64,000 nucleotides of DNA from Syngnathus acus (lineage: Eukaryota > Chordata > Actinopteri > Syngnathiformes > Syngnathidae), in contig NC_051101.1 in NCBI RefSeq assembly GCF_901709675.1, positions 7,706,501 through 7,770,500 of the forward strand, read 5' to 3'. Made by a program: the position numbers and the translations under genes. Position 1 is the stretch's first letter. Every line of letters starts with the position of its first letter. This document shows, in pieces, positions 1 to 13,055 of this stretch. The notes beneath the pieces are model-generated. The model was not told the DNA's origin. It made no database searches and saw only the letters and a program-made list of their open reading frames with translations.

Positions 1-2691
1 GCCCCCGCTGTGCGCTCTTGTGTGCAGGTCCTTGCTGGAGATTCTACATCTGCAGTGAATGTGTCATTATTTCTTTTCTAAGTCTTTCTCCAAGAAACTT
101 TAGCGGTTTATTAGCCATTGAATTTTAAACTCATAAGGGCTATGGTATAAACCCAGGGAACATATTCATAGGCAGCCAGGGATTGCAGACCTATAAGCCT
201 TGGCCGTTTTGGCACACATACAAATAAATGGAAGCACACACAAATGCAGATCTCTGAGCAATGCAGTTTAGTCTTCCCACGCTTTACAATGCTCTCATAC
301 ATCAAGCTCTTGTCTCCCTCCCCACACCGTGTGGGAGGGTGACTACATTGTGACTCAGAGAGAAAGAGAAAAAGTGGTAGCAATGGATAAGGAGTTGGTG
401 GAGTGGGTGATGTGAGCCTTATTATGGTAGGGAAATGAAAGAGGTGTGCAATTACAAAGTTTGGATGGGATGATAGAGATAATGTGGTCGATAGCGGTGG
501 GTGTGTGAAGGGCAGCTTGGTGAACTTTGTGAAACTAAGACGAAACAAACTGTTTATGGTTAGTTGTGAGGGTGTTGGATATTATGCTATGGAATCTTTT
601 ACTGTCTGTTTTTGTCCTTAAATTTCTCTCTTTTAAAAACTTAAACATACTGAAGGCCAAAGTCTTGCAAAACAGTCCAATGTAATGTATCAAATGTATT
701 CTAAAACTTTCACATGTTAATTTATTCGAGATGTATTAGAAGAAATTAGAAGAAATCGGCCAATTAATTGGTAATTGTTTTTTTCTCTCTCAAATATGGG
801 TATCAGCCTCAGAAAATTAATATCGTCGAGCCCTAATAAAATGTCCCTGGTTCAACATTAGATTTCCAATACATGATCATCTGCGTATAACTATCTTCAA
901 AATGTTTCAACATATAAAAGCTCAATACTATGTCACCTCAAGAAAAATAACATTACTTTTCCAAGTGTGCAAAAGTGAGTAATCTATTGAAGAGAGCCTA
1001 CTTGATGACTCACAACCTTGACTCATACTGAAGGAGCTAAAAATCAGTTTTGCCTTTAAGTTAGTTGCAGTGATTGTTGCCTTTTTTGTGCCATAATGCT
1101 GCCAAAAAGCTTTTACGTTTTCTCAAGAGTGGCATGTGTCTAACAACATATGGTTAACCCTAACCACTAACCCTGAAAATAGAACTGCCCTCAAAATACA
1201 ACTGCTTTTAAAAAGGATGAATGGGCCCGATGCTCTGCATAAGGAATGAAAAATCTGAACGTGACTACAAAATCAACTAGGTTTATCCAGATTAAAGCAT
1301 ATTTAGCAATGAGTCTGTGAGGCAAATGCATTGTATTAAAAGACTTTGCAGTTTAAAAGCAACTCATGAGGGGAGAATAATTCCTCTAGAGTTCCAAGAA
1401 GTCATGCAGAAAGCTGGATGGCCACAATATCCCATGAAGGTTGTAATGTCTAAAAGGGAAAGGTAGCGTAAAGGAAAATATAAATCCCTGAAGGTGCCTG
1501 AAGGTGTCAAGCTTGCCTTTGCAAAATACGTGAAATGAGAATTGACCATTTTATGTCAAGGTGTAAAGAGCCATGCCATTATAGCCTAACCTCAATCCTT
1601 TTGGGAGCCTTTGTACCATCCTGAAAAAAGATCTCTATGTGGGTGGGCGACAGTAAAACTCCAAAGAACATTCAGAAAGTTTTAGAATTAACTCATCACA
1701 CAAACTCTTTAAACAGACATCAGATGGGAGTTCACACATCAGTCACCAATGCAAGTGCCTCGTATTAACCCAAGATAAAGCTCAAATGTTCAAGTAGGCT
1801 TTTCTTGATATTTTTGCAGTCACATCTTACATAAGGTGCAGCTAGCTTGGCTATACTGTAATACCAAATGGTGTGTGTGGTGGGTGATGAAAAAACAACT
1901 TATACATATCACACACACAAAAAAGAAAAAACTCAACTACTAAAATGAAACATGGGTGGTAGTACCAATGCTGCTTCAAGGATTTTTATCTTCAGCTGCA
2001 AATAGAGCATTAGTCAAGGTGTAGGGTATTATGTACAGTCCAAATACTGCTAACCTTCTGTTTGAAAGCTACTGGCATTTCACATGGTGGCAATTGTGTG
2101 TTGACTGCCACCTAACATGAATTTGAATGTGACTTTCTCGTTCTGAACACAGTTCTATGCACACTGTTGCAAACACATTTCCTCATTATTTGTTTATTTA
2201 TTTGTTTATTTATTTAACTATTACTTTTACTCCCCTTTTCTGAAAGCTACTTTTTGAAGGAGGTCAGACAGATGGGTAAATGGCCATGAAGGTATACATG
2301 AATCCTAGTCTTTGACCGAGAGCCAGTGGAGTCTCTGTACTTGTACTTGAAGGTTATGGAGGAACTTGTGAGTGAGGCTGTAGAGGAGAGAGTTGCAACA
2401 ATATAAACAGGAGGTGACAAATTGTTGACAAGGATGGAGGCGGTATGTGGGATGAGAGAGGGGCGGAGTCGATTGATGGAAGTATGCTGACTAGGTTTTA
2501 TTGATATGAGAAGAGAATGATAGTGTGATGCTGAACTGTATAGTAAATGCAGATTTTTTTTCTTAGGTGGAATGGATTTAGCAATATGTAAAAATGTCTA
2601 GGCAGGTCTGACATAATTTTGATTATTAAATCAACAACACTAATAGGTTAGTACTTGGATAAGGCAGTATTTGCTGAGATGTGCTAAATGG

Positions 2692-2696
<5 letters not shown>

Positions 2697-2787
<91 letters not shown>

Positions 2788-2790
2788 CGC
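2697..2790. repeat. (GT)n microsatellite ending in a GC run
   Basis: About 80 bases of uninterrupted GT dinucleotide pass into a short GC-alternating tract before unique sequence resumes. Such arrays are abundant in fish introns. The apparent minus-strand frame of Thr-His repeats across it is an artefact of the dinucleotide. Confidence 0.97.
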
Positions 2791-5700
2791 ATATGGTCAT
2801 CATAGTATATCTTGAGCAGTTCAGTTGTATAATCTGACAGCGTTTCACCTCTATGTGTCATTTTGGGTGATATTGCCAAGGAGAGCAGCTTTTGCAGCCA
2901 TTCCGCAGTGCCACCCACTACTCTTAACAAAGACACAGAGGCACCCCGATGCAGCAAAACAGGGATAAGCACCATTTTTCCCAATCCAGATATGGCACAT
3001 GGTAGCAATAAACTTGCACATCACAGTGTGATCCGAGACAATTCATCGTCTATGCCATCAAATCTAATGAACCACAATGAGACAGTTAGACCATGTCCTC
3101 GCAGTCAATAGAGTGGGATATACTGACAATTCTCTATTTTCTCCTTCACACCCAATTTCACCCTTCACGGATTCACAGCCCCTTCATAGTAGACTATTTT
3201 TGGGGGAAGTGACAGCTTTTAATATCTAGGATTCCTTCACAACATTGTAGAAGGTAAATGGTGACAATATGCCTGCCAGAAAACACCATCCCTATTTTAT
3301 CCATGTTGCATTGTCATTTGACATGACTGACGAGAGATAGGGGGAAAAAATGAATGCATTATACATTTCTCATTCTCAAAAAAGAAACAGTCAGGAAATA
3401 GCACAATTGTTTAACAAACCGCCAAGACAAAAATGGAATCAATACTGGATGCAGTATCATTGATTTGACATTAAAAATCTCTGTTTTCATGACCAACACA
3501 GGTCTGGCATGAGGCGGAATCTCAATTCATACAGGGGCAGGATAGACGTTTTTGTTGTATTTTCACAGACAGTTTCGCCGTGTTTAAAACGGGCATTTTG
3601 CGCTGTTGTGGGTGTGAACACAAGTGACTTGAATAGCTGCCAATAGAAGCGGCTGCTCTCACTCCGTAATCGCCACAAAAGATGCACAGTCATTGATGTG
3701 ACGGAAGGTGAAACTGATTTGCTGTTGTCTTTCCAGAAGGTCGGCACACACAAACTGCATTCATAAGGGACTGCAAGTAGACCTCCACTAGCTTATAAAG
3801 TTGTCCAGGAAGGTCACAGATCTGTGAAGTGGGCACTTTTTGCATTACCTTCTGCTCGATCGTAGATATATGTGTGTTCCTCTCAGTGCAGTGCTGCACG
3901 TCATGTATGAGAATAACATATCACCAACACACGAGGTGGGTGGGGGGCTTCAAATAAAAGCCTAACCAATAATGATGTGGACATCAATGATTTGTTAGGC
4001 ATTAATTTTGACATAACAGCAAAGGTATACTGCAGAAGGTGTTAGAGAACCAGAGGAAAACATTTACTTCAATTTTAATTATGCTTCTAATGCAGTGTGT
4101 TTAATGACCACCAGGAAAAAAAGGTCATTTCAAACTGAGGAAAAAAAAAATACCATCGATAAATAAATTTAAAAAAAAAAAAAAAAAGGCAGATAGCATT
4201 TAAACAAAGTGGGCTTTCTAACATGGGCTGTATTTTACGTTTCATTCTGTTAGCTTTGACATGTTAACGGTAAAATAGTATTTTTTAAAATGAAATTATA
4301 CTAAAGTAGATTTTTTTTAGAGGCATCCCCTGGAGGCTACGACACCCTTAGCACTTATCTGTATTGCCTCACAGCCAAGCTGGTACTGGCTGCAGTTAAA
4401 ACTTTTATCATGCTCACTGTCATGTACAAACTCTGTATGTCCACATTTGCACGCCGTTTAAGTAAAAAGCAATTTATAAATATAGAAGATGAAAGGGTTG
4501 AAATTGGGTAAATTTGTTAGTGTCCAAAACACAGAAACAATATAAACATAATACATAGATACAGATAACGTGACTTGCGGTACAATGAATTGCCAACGAT
4601 GCTAAATGATGACAGCAATGTGTATTGTATATCAAATTATCGTCATGAATCTTTGTTAGTTGCAAAGATTATTACTGTGGTAAACAGCAAATATACAACC
4701 ATTTTTCTTTCTATAGCCCCTCTTCCTTTTGCATTCACACAAATACATACATACAGTCTTCGAGTCTGCCTGCAAACAGGCTGTAGCAAGCATCAGGCTG
4801 TCATCAGTCTTCAATTTATTTCTACCCACACTGTACCCATGGTACCAAGGACCATACTATACCTTGCTGCCCGCGCATTTACGCTCAACTAAATGCACAT
4901 ATCAGCGCTATACTTTTCCTCAGTCAGCCACCCACCCACCTTCAGTCAACAGGGAGAAGCTCTTGGTTTCAACTTCCAGTGTGACAATTCCACATGCAGT
5001 ACTATAGACAATCACTGAGTGAAACAATGAACTGAAATTAATTCAAGTGGATGTACTAAGGAAAATTAACTTGTATGCAAATGGTTTTGTCTCTGAGGTC
5101 CCAAAACACTCATCAAGTGTGAAATTACACAACAAGGAACCATTTTTCCAACAATCTATTTGCTAAAATATGTCAGTGATAGACTCCTATATTTTCTAAT
5201 TAACATATACAGTACAGTGCAGTACAGTACCACCCCCACACCAAGGCAGTTGTTAGCTGATATAAAATGTCATTTTCAGCCATTAAGCAAAGTACAAGGA
5301 AACACAATCATGTCAAACTTCAAAACATGCACCACACACACAAATATGTACACAAATCAACAGGTGTTAAAGCCTATTCACTTTGTTTTCTTCATGCTCA
5401 CTATGAGGTCGAGCGCAGGGACGACAACGTTCTGGTGCCAGCTTGCCAACGAAATGGTTGCTTAGCGATCGCCATGGAGGCTTTTCCAGCTGGTTGGTGT
5501 ATTGGGTTTTAGCACGCTGAAATCACTCGCTAACTACTGGATGCGCCATCTGACATCACAACAGCACTGCTCCAAAGCTGAATTCTTTGGAACATATCGC
5601 CAGCAAAAAGTGAGTTAAGGGTACCATCATCTTTGTCCAGGCCTGTTTTATGAGTTTACTTTTTAAAATATGATAATTTTAAAATGACTGACTGACTTTC

Positions 5701-6189
5701 ATTGGTTAATTCTCATAGGATGTTCATCTATTATTACATCAGATTCAAGTTATTTCTGTGACCACTGTGGGTTTTTCTTTCATTAACCGAGGGGCACCAA
5801 CCATTTTGTCCGTGTGTATGTATATAAATGTATCATACATAAATAAATAAATATCAAAGGAAAGGATGCACATTATTTGTTGAATACACATTCAATGGAC
5901 TAAAGTATTTCCCCATGCCAAGCCTGCTAGAGGAAACATCTTTCAACAGCAGATGCTCTACCAAATTAGTGGTCATTAACGCCGAAAGGGACAAAGACAC
6001 TGCTACACAAACAGAACAGAGGAAAATTGATTTTTCGCTCTTCACATTTTGTCTCAGATGGAGTTCGGCAATCTGGCAGGTACATGTGATGTGCAGGACA
6101 CCCTTAACCCATTTGACCAGTTGTATTAACGAATACAACTAAAAATGGCTGTACGGCGGAGTCATAGGTCGGAACGTGTGGCTAACAGT

Positions 6190-6450
6190 TAAAACACTGA
6201 TTTAAAGTCTTAGCGCAGGCCCTTTAGTGTGGATTTTTCATGTTCTCCCAGTTTTCTTTGGGTACTCCAGTTTCCTTCTACATTCACATTCACGTCGAGC
6301 TAATTGAAGACTGTAAATTGCCCATTGGTGTGAATGTGTTTATAATTTAATTTTTTGTGTAACAGTCCAGGGTGAACCTCGCCTCTCGAGTTTCAAGTCA
6401 GTTTACCTGCAATAATGTGGACACATGTTATAGAAAATGGATGGATACAT
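6190..6450 (+). repeat. Degenerate SINE-like fish interspersed repeat
   Basis: The sequence contains, in order, diverged forms of landmarks of a very common teleost repeat: a stretch related to 'catgttctccc', then 'tactccagtttcc', 'aattgaagactgtaaattgccc', 'ggtgtgaatgtg', 'cctcgcctctcg' and a 3' end 'agaaaatggatggat'. The same landmarks appear in reverse orientation near 10.35-10.62 kb. Family assignment is from memory of these landmarks, not from a database search. Confidence 0.6.
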
Positions 6451-7400
6451 AGAGTCTTCTTCATATAAGTCTATTGAATATTTATGCTTTAGCTCATTTA
6501 ATAATAAAAGTCAGTTTTATTTACAGGTGCCTCTCTGGGCCATAAAACTAAATAAACAGGAACAAATATAATAAACACCAACAGTATAAGCAATACAATA
6601 CGTAAATATGAAAATATAGAGGAGAACAAGTGAATGTGAGTAAAGCAAACAGCTATAATCCACTGATTATTTTAGGTACAGTATGCTTTGAGTCTGTATA
6701 ACAAAATAACAAATGAATCATATTATGGAGATTGGCGGAAGGCTCGTAACCCAATGATGGTCAAACAAACGACAGCAGGATGGGATCTAGAGCTGCAGTC
6801 GTAAAGACGTGAGGTGACAAGACTATGGAGCAGAAGAGCAGCAGTATGGGGGAGTGAGGGGAGGACGGAGGTGAGTAACGGACTGTGTGATGTTATGCAT
6901 GTGGGCTTAAGAAGAGTGTGAGGATGACTCAACGTGATGGAGAACTAAGAATTTGTTAAATGTGGTGGGGAAATTGTCACTTTTACAAAAAATGCTTTTG
7001 TGGTTTCAGTGGATTGCACCAAAAACTCACTCAGTCACTCACTCAGACTGCTCAACACTAATGACAAAGAAAAAGGGCAGCTCTCTCAAGAGATGATGTA
7101 CATATGCACCAACGACAGTTATCAGTACTCCTTCCGGACTGAGCTTCTGCTGCCCAAAAGCTATTGCTGCTTGAGGTTTAACTTTATATTAGCCACTTAA
7201 GAATAAGTTAATAGACAAATGGCAGCTATTTACTGTACGTAATCTGTGGGTAAATAAGAAGGTAGGTTCTGTAGTCTCACACTGAATGCTGAATACTGTA
7301 CGTAAGCAAACCATCTGCTTCATCAGCTATCCTAAGGCAATCATCATTTTGTCAGACAGCCAATTTTCTCATTTTGTCATTTATAGAACAGGTGGTGGAT

Positions 7401-7432
7401 GGAGATATATATACTATATATATATATATAAA
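7401..7432. repeat. Short (TA)n-rich tract
   Basis: An alternating AT stretch with a GATATA start and a central TATATA run. It is simple sequence in the adgrb1 intron. Confidence 0.7.
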
Positions 7433-8339
7433 TACAAACCTCACACAATGTGGTTTTAATACAGTATCTAATGCTTACATTAAGTACTATAACAATATAA
7501 ATAGAAATGATAATAATAATACCATTTACTAAGCGGCTTTCAAGTGAGCCCAAGGACGCTACTAAGATCAATCCATCACTGTCATTTAAGATTGATTACA
7601 ACTGCTGTATTCATTGTTTTATTCATTCTGAAATATTTAAGTGAAGCCTGGCTCGAGTCTCAAATGTGTGTTAAGTTACTAGGTGGTCAAGAGCATACTT
7701 CACAGACTCCATCAAATGGTCGTAAGCGGCTTGATTGTTCACATGAGTTCACGCCCATTTATCTGCTACTCGGTAGGTGTTTCAGTTCCTTTGCAGAGGG
7801 AGTGAAGGAGGCTTGAGGCAAATCTATTAACTCTTCAGCTGTTGAGCCCACTAAGACCATATAGATCCAGCTGGATGGAGCCTGATCCCAAACACATACG
7901 TATATCTATCCTCATTAAGCCCTGTCCACCCCTTCCAAGTTTCCCTCTGAACTTTTGTCAGCCTCTTCACTCTCTTTTATTTTCCTCTGCTGCGCCATCC
8001 CTAACATCTTGATATCTATTGTCTTTCCATTCATCACTCACATCCATAAACATTTTTATCCCAGCCTTTGCCAGCCCATTTCCACACTGAATCCATTACA
8101 CCTTCCCCAGCCACTCTTTATCTCTTTGCAACAATTGAATCTACACAAACATCCATTCTGCCAGATATTCACAGACAGTTTGCTTCCCCGTTCAAGTGCA
8201 TCATATGGTTCCTGATCCTTTTTGAACCTTGCATTCCCCATAGTCAGAGAGATATTTCCCAGTGGATGAAAAACCGAGGAGGAAGCCATTATGTGGTTAT
8301 GATACTTTCTATGCATAGACCGACATTGAATAAAATATC

Positions 8340-8575
8340 CATCTACTTTGTAAACCGCTTCCCCTAAGCATGTTTCCAAGGAGCTGTGGACTATCCCAGG
8401 TGAATGGCAAAATGTGGACGACACCCAGGACTGGTGGGCAGTCAATCACAAGGAACATATGGAGACAGACAACCACCCAAACTCACATACACACCGTCGT
8501 CACTTCGTGGAAAGTGGGAACTGCCCGCATGGAAGCCAGGCGCGTGAATCGATACACCGTCAGTGACACAGGATG
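8340..8575 (-). repeat. Strongly degenerate SINE-like repeat, reverse orientation
   Basis: Reading the plus strand there is 'ggtgggcagtcaatcac' followed by 'aggaacatatggagacagacaaccacccaaactcacat'-like sequence. This matches, in reverse, the 'natural ... interruption' part of the same repeat family seen at 10.35-10.62 kb ('ccagccaatagcagggcaaatataaacaaacaacaattcacat'). It is more decayed than that copy and its ends are uncertain. Confidence 0.4.
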
Positions 8576-9345
8576 GATCTTTTTTCAAACATATTCAAGC
8601 ACAAACCTTGCTGTTGAACAATTTTTCACAATGAAAGAAAAATAGAAAAACAGCAGGGGATAGAAAATTTGCTGCTCCGGAGACAGACACACGAACCAGA
8701 AAAATGTAGCAACACAAAAGAAATAAGGAGATGGAGAGCCGGGACTCAACCCTCAGGCAATATTGCTGAATACAGCCAGGATAGGGTTGTCAAGCCACAT
8801 CCTGTCTGGTAAAGGGAGGCAAGATCAAGTAGCTGGCAATTACACTTCAATCCGCAGACCCTTATGCTATTCTATTTTCTAGTTCCCCTTCTATTGTCCT
8901 CTCTTGTCTTTGTTTACATCACCAGTCCCCCCCCTTCCCATCTCAACCCCTCTCACCCCCAAACACTGAACTATCCGATATCAGCCTTTTATTCTCCTAC
9001 ATGTCTACCGGCCTCCCAGAAGCTGATTGAGTGTCCCTCCTTGGACGGAACAGGCGCAAAACACAGTATTGACCTTGCAAGGTCGCAGAGCTCTCTCTTA
9101 CCAGATGAAATTGTAAACCATGCATAAGGGATTTTCGGTCCCTCCTTCTCCTTCCTGCATATCCTAATTCCCTCCAGCTGCCCAAATCAATGTGATAGAA
9201 TTACAGACACACCATTTACAAATCACACACATCCTTCCTCTTTGCTTGATTGTATGACATAGCTTACATATTGTGCATAAATAGTGTGACCGTCCTCATT
9301 GTGACGAAAGAAACGCTATTGAAATATCAGTAAGATTGTACTCAC

Positions 9346-10072
9346 CATTTATGTTGGTGTTTCTCCCACTTTCTCTTATTTTGGGTGAACAGTTATCCAG
9401 GTAAACTCCATTGTAGTAACAGCTGTTGCCTTCACTGTGCTTTGGTGGTGGATGCCAGCACGAACATGGCATCTGCATGATGCCGCATGGCCTGCTTGAT
9501 GTGCTGGAGGCCAGACAGTCCTCTAGCCACTGGCATAGCATCTGGCACGCTGCCATGCTGGGGTTACGTTTTCCAACAACAAGGTACTCGACTTTGAAAT
9601 CGCCACTGTCACTTGTAGTGGTTGCGCCTTTCTGACGAGGACCATTTCTCATGTGAACAAACTGCTTGCCAGCCTCAAGGAAGGCCATCGGGGCAGACGT
9701 GTCGCACAGTCTCACTACTTCGTCAAAGCTGTCCATTCCTAGGTAGGTGTGTGTGGTTTCCAGGAAGGAGTCATATTGGAAAATACGAAGCTGGAACGGA
9801 GTGCAGTCCCGGGTAGGTTTTGTTATCTTGATGAAGATGGTATAGTACCGTGGATCAGGATTCTGCAGGGTCCAGGAGCAAGGCATAGTGGGGAATACTG
9901 ATGATGACAGGAAAAAGCCAAAAAAACGGCTTTGTACCAATGTAGAACAGGAGTTTGATTCTGAGCCTGAAGGGGATGAGTGGCACCACTCCCCCATCAA
10001 AAAGACAGCAACTAAATATTTGATCACCACTCGAAGTGGACAATTAGCAAACTGAAAAGCAGCGCTCCACAT
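9346..10072 (-). CDS. adgrb1: ADGRB1 (BAI1, adhesion G protein-coupled receptor B1), first coding exon
   Basis: This exon encodes the N-terminal 242 residues of an adhesion GPCR that in vertebrates acts at the cell surface in phagocytosis of apoptotic cells and at synapses. I start at the ATG at 10072 because residues about 14-26 (VVIKYLVAVFLMG) then form a signal-peptide core. Residues about 42-165 match the CUB-like N-terminal domain: 'STLVQ', 'CSWTLQNPDP', 'FQYDSFLETTHTYLG', 'SFDEVVRLCD'. They are followed by 'VEYLVVGKRNPS', 'AACQMLCQWLEDCL' and 'PCGIMQMPC', which fit ADGRB1 better than ADGRB2/3 (for example the conserved 'TYLG...SFDEV' and 'CGIMQ' segments). The exon ends at a canonical donor (AAATG|GTGAGTAC) in phase 1. 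The thrombospondin, GAIN and seven-helix parts are outside the window. Family identity is from remembered sequences; a teleost a/b paralogue cannot be assigned. Confidence 0.9.
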
Positions 10073-10234
10073 TGTTTTAGATGAACAGAATGATATTGCA
10101 GATTAGACTCTGAGTTTTGGGGAATTGTAGAGCAAGGAGGGTTAAGTGATGGGAAAAATGTGAAGACAGTTTGCATTCAAAGATCCATAAATTGGCAGAT
10201 GGCTTCAATTGTTGACCCAGAGTTTCCCAGAAAC
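10073..10234 (-). other. adgrb1: adgrb1 5' untranslated part of the first coding exon
   Basis: Upstream of the ATG on the minus strand there is a good acceptor, a T-rich tract ending in GCACAG, placing the exon start at 10234. The 162 bases between are likely 5' UTR. They contain stop codons in the coding frame, so the ATG at 10072 is the first usable one. At least one further non-coding exon must lie to the right. Confidence 0.55.
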
Positions 10235-10349
10235 CTGTGCAATAAAAGAAACAAAATATGAATGAAACTTCATTTAGTAACATAAGTACAGCTACTTTTT
10301 TATTTATTTATTTATATTCATTAGGTATAAATAATGCTAAAATGGCTTG

Positions 10350-10618
10350 TAAACGCCCTCAAATGGTTGCCAGCCAATAGCAGGGCAAATATAAACAAAC
10401 AACAATTCACATGCACATTTCCCCCTAAGGACAATTTAGAAGGCTCCATTCACCCACCATGCATATTTTTGGAATGCGGGAAACCGGAGTACCCCTAGAA
10501 AACCAACGCAGGCATCAGGAGATTATGCAAACTACAGAGAAAGGCCAGAGTCGGACTCAAACCCTGTACCTCTGAGCTGTGAAGCAGACGTGCTTACCAG
10601 TCAACCACCGTGCTGCCT
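10350..10618 (-). repeat. tRNA-type SINE-like interspersed repeat
   Basis: Read on the minus strand it opens with 'gcagcacggtgg' and a tRNA-like A box 'TGACTGGTAAGC', then a B-box-like 'GGGTTTGAGTCC'. The body follows: 'gtactccggtttcccgcattccaaaaa', 'atgcatggtggg', 'ctaaattgtcc', 'gccctgctattggctggc'. The internal polymerase III-like boxes suggest a tRNA-derived SINE, inferred from the sequence. It lies just upstream of the adgrb1 coding exon, within the preceding intron. Confidence 0.6.
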
Positions 10619-11902
10619 ATGTTAATGTAATTGTTGTCATCTCCATTTGCTGCCAGAAATGTCACATTTTTTTTACTTGAGACTACACCTCTTTTTATTT
10701 TGTATTGGAGATCAGAGATCATATACAAAGCGCTGAAGGTGTTATCACACTGTTGATAAAAGAAAAGTACATAAAAAATACATAAACAAGGTTTTGACAT
10801 TCAACATTAAATAGCAATGGAAATTAGTTTCAGGATGAGGTTATGTTGATGGCAACAGTTTGTGACGGCAATACGAATTTAAAGTTTGGCTCCAACCACC
10901 CGACTTATGCCAGGCACAACTTTGAAATAAAATTGTACCAAAGCATTGATGTTTAAATAATACCGTGTTTTGGATGAAGTTATTTTGAGGTTGGCCTTCT
11001 CACAACATTGGCACCGTATTACCGTCATGCATAGCATGAACAATCGTTGCAACGGCTGGCATGACTTCCATATGGTGCACACCAATTAAGCAGGTAGCTA
11101 AGGCAAAAAAACTTCCTCAAGCATTTTGTTTAATCAAAGTACTGAAATTACTCATACGACTCATTTCACACCTAGAATTTGCTTAGCATTACTAAAATGA
11201 TAGGGATGTATTTTAGAGTGATGGGAGGTAATTAAAATACATTTAATCTCAATTAAAGGCTTTGTATGTAACTCATCTTATCTTAATACTGCTATTTAAC
11301 ACGACCAAAACAAACATGTGTCCGTCTATTTTCTGTTCCATCTTCATTAGAGTTGCAGAGCTAATTCCAGTAAACTTTAGACGCGCTCCATCCTAGCCCC
11401 CTCCCTCTTGCGTCTGTCTGTCAGTCTGTCCATCCGTCTGACTATCTGTCTGTGTCTCTTGTTCTCTCTTTCAAACTTCGTTCACTGTTGGGAAATATAT
11501 TATCATTAGATTCTATAGTGCTAATGGAAGATTTTTGCTGTGTATGGCATTTTGACCTTGTGCCCAGGGAATTTCCAACCGATATAGAATGGGCTGATGA
11601 AGACAACTCTGATAAATGTTGATGAAACCAACATTCACCCCTAAAAGGAGCCCTGCACAGCAAATACAAGTCTACAAATACAGCAGCACCAATAATTAAA
11701 ATTTCAAATGGTATCAAAAATGGTTGTCAGGTTCGCTGTAAATCATTTTAACACATTTCACATTTCATCAAGTCTAATTCAAATACAAATTAATAATTCA
11801 TATGAATTCATATGAATTCCAGAAGGTCATTTAAGAGAAGAGCAATTAACTTTCTAAACATTGAACTGAGAAAGCTATTTAAGTTTATTTACTTTCTAAC
11901 TA
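10619..11902. other. Gene-free stretch
   Basis: No coding frame, RNA gene or named repeat was recognised. There is a small palindromic duplication (ATTCATATGA twice) near 11800. Confidence 0.5.
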
Positions 11903-11938
11903 CAATATAATATAATATAATATAATATAATATAATAA
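11903..11938. repeat. (TATAA)n pentanucleotide array
   Basis: Seven tandem copies of TATAA on the plus strand. The same unit occurs in the opposite orientation at 13056-13115. Confidence 0.9.
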
Positions 11939-12586
11939 TGTAATACATATGATATACAGTATAACTAACAAATATAGTGGCTAACGTCCAGGTACCAGTT
12001 GGTAATTGGTAATAATATGATAAATATTCAATTAATCCAACACAAGATGAACTTGCTGTCAATATGCCCGTACGCAGTTCCTTAGACATGTTTGAAGTCA
12101 AAGTGGAAGATGATATTCTGCAGCGCTCTTCTGCAGAAAAGCATGCTGAATCAGTATCAGAATTATTCTTTCCTTCAAGTCCAATAGCCACCAATTAGAA
12201 GAACTAAGATGCTGCATTAGCCAGAAGCATAGACGCACCAATCCGTGTAAACATGCCAATCAAGATTACTCTATGAGCAAATCTAACAATGCCCCAATCA
12301 CAAACATCCAACTGTTCTTTATTCTAATATGCATAAAATTAGACAAACAGACCAAGGTATTACTGATAAGAAAATGATAGTCACATGGAATATCACATCT
12401 CACCAAGATGTAAGACCGTTATTTGACTGTAATGAATCACTCAAATCAGTTCATTAAAAAGATTTGGGGTCAAAACATTTGTTGAAGTGCTTCATGATTC
12501 AGCCACACATTATCAAATGAACTTTACCAACATGTAAAATATGTAGTACTGATTCTTTTTTTTTTACCATATTTTTATCCAATTAC

Positions 12587-12961
12587 CTCTGAAACAAAAT
12601 TGCTTTTAAAATGCCAGCACAGTTATACGTGATCCCAGAAAAACTTCCTGGAAGTCTTATATAATCCATGTGTTCTTCTGGCAGCAATTCATGATAACCG
12701 CCAAATTTTTGTAACCAAAATTGCTCAAAATAATCCAGAGCCAGAGCCCACAGTTGGTTTTGCAGCGGGTCGTTTAATCCATGCGATTGTGACTGCAGCA
12801 AGTTATTAATGGTGGCTGCCACGTTGCAGGAAACACAGTTTGCTTCACAGTCAAGGCTTGAATTTTCATTCGAACATTTCTGTGTGGAGTGCATGTTCAT
12901 GCTTGCATGTTGTTGTTTTTTCGCTGTGTTTGTAATTTGTGCACTTGTGATATTAAACGAG
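12587..12961 (-). CDS. Unrecognised exon-like open frame (candidate exon or pseudoexon)
   Basis: On the minus strand a 375-base block is open in one frame from a pyrimidine-rich acceptor (TGTCTTGTTCTTAG|C) to a good donor (CAGAG|GTAATT), entering and leaving in phase 2. The predicted 125 residues include 'SSLDCEANCVSCNVAATI', 'QNQLWALALDYFEQFWL' and 'HMDYIRLPGSFSGITYNCAG'. The composition is protein-like, with no low complexity, although the surrounding DNA is AT-rich. I do not recognise the family. It could be an exon of a real gene lying in the adgrb1 5' region, a fragment of a decayed gene, or part of a mobile element. An adjacent minus-strand frame (about 12190-12055) also looks protein-like but lacks clear splice sites. 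No neighbouring exon was found. Confidence 0.3.
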
Positions 12962-13055
12962 CTAAGAACAAGACATTTTATTTATACTAGTACAAGTTTT
13001 GGAAGTGTTCAAACTAAAATAAAGACACATCTACAGGAAAGTAGAAATGGTAAAC

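Larger units (their letters stand above)
1..9345 (-). other. adgrb1: adgrb1 intron following the first coding exon (partial, open at left edge)
   Basis: This stretch follows the splice donor of the adgrb1 coding exon, so on the minus strand it is intron. I looked for the thrombospondin type 1 repeats that should come next (WSxWSxCS / CGxGxxxRxR patterns) and saw none, so the next coding exon lies beyond the left edge. The interval holds a long GT array (2697-2790), a poly-A run near 4171, and two degenerate SINE-like copies at about 6.2 and 8.4 kb. Open frames here are short, run through simple repeats, and resemble no protein I know. Confidence 0.7.

Noticed and set aside
111-548. 145-residue minus-strand frame at the left edge, considered as an adgrb1 exon
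   Set aside because: It has Pro/Ser/Leu-rich low complexity, no thrombospondin-repeat cysteines or tryptophans, and no convincing splice sites.
2640-3008. 122-residue minus-strand frame with a Thr-His run
   Set aside because: The run is the (GT)n array read in frame; the flanking residues match nothing.
9426-9816. Plus-strand frames over the adgrb1 exon
   Set aside because: They are antisense shadows of a well-supported coding exon.
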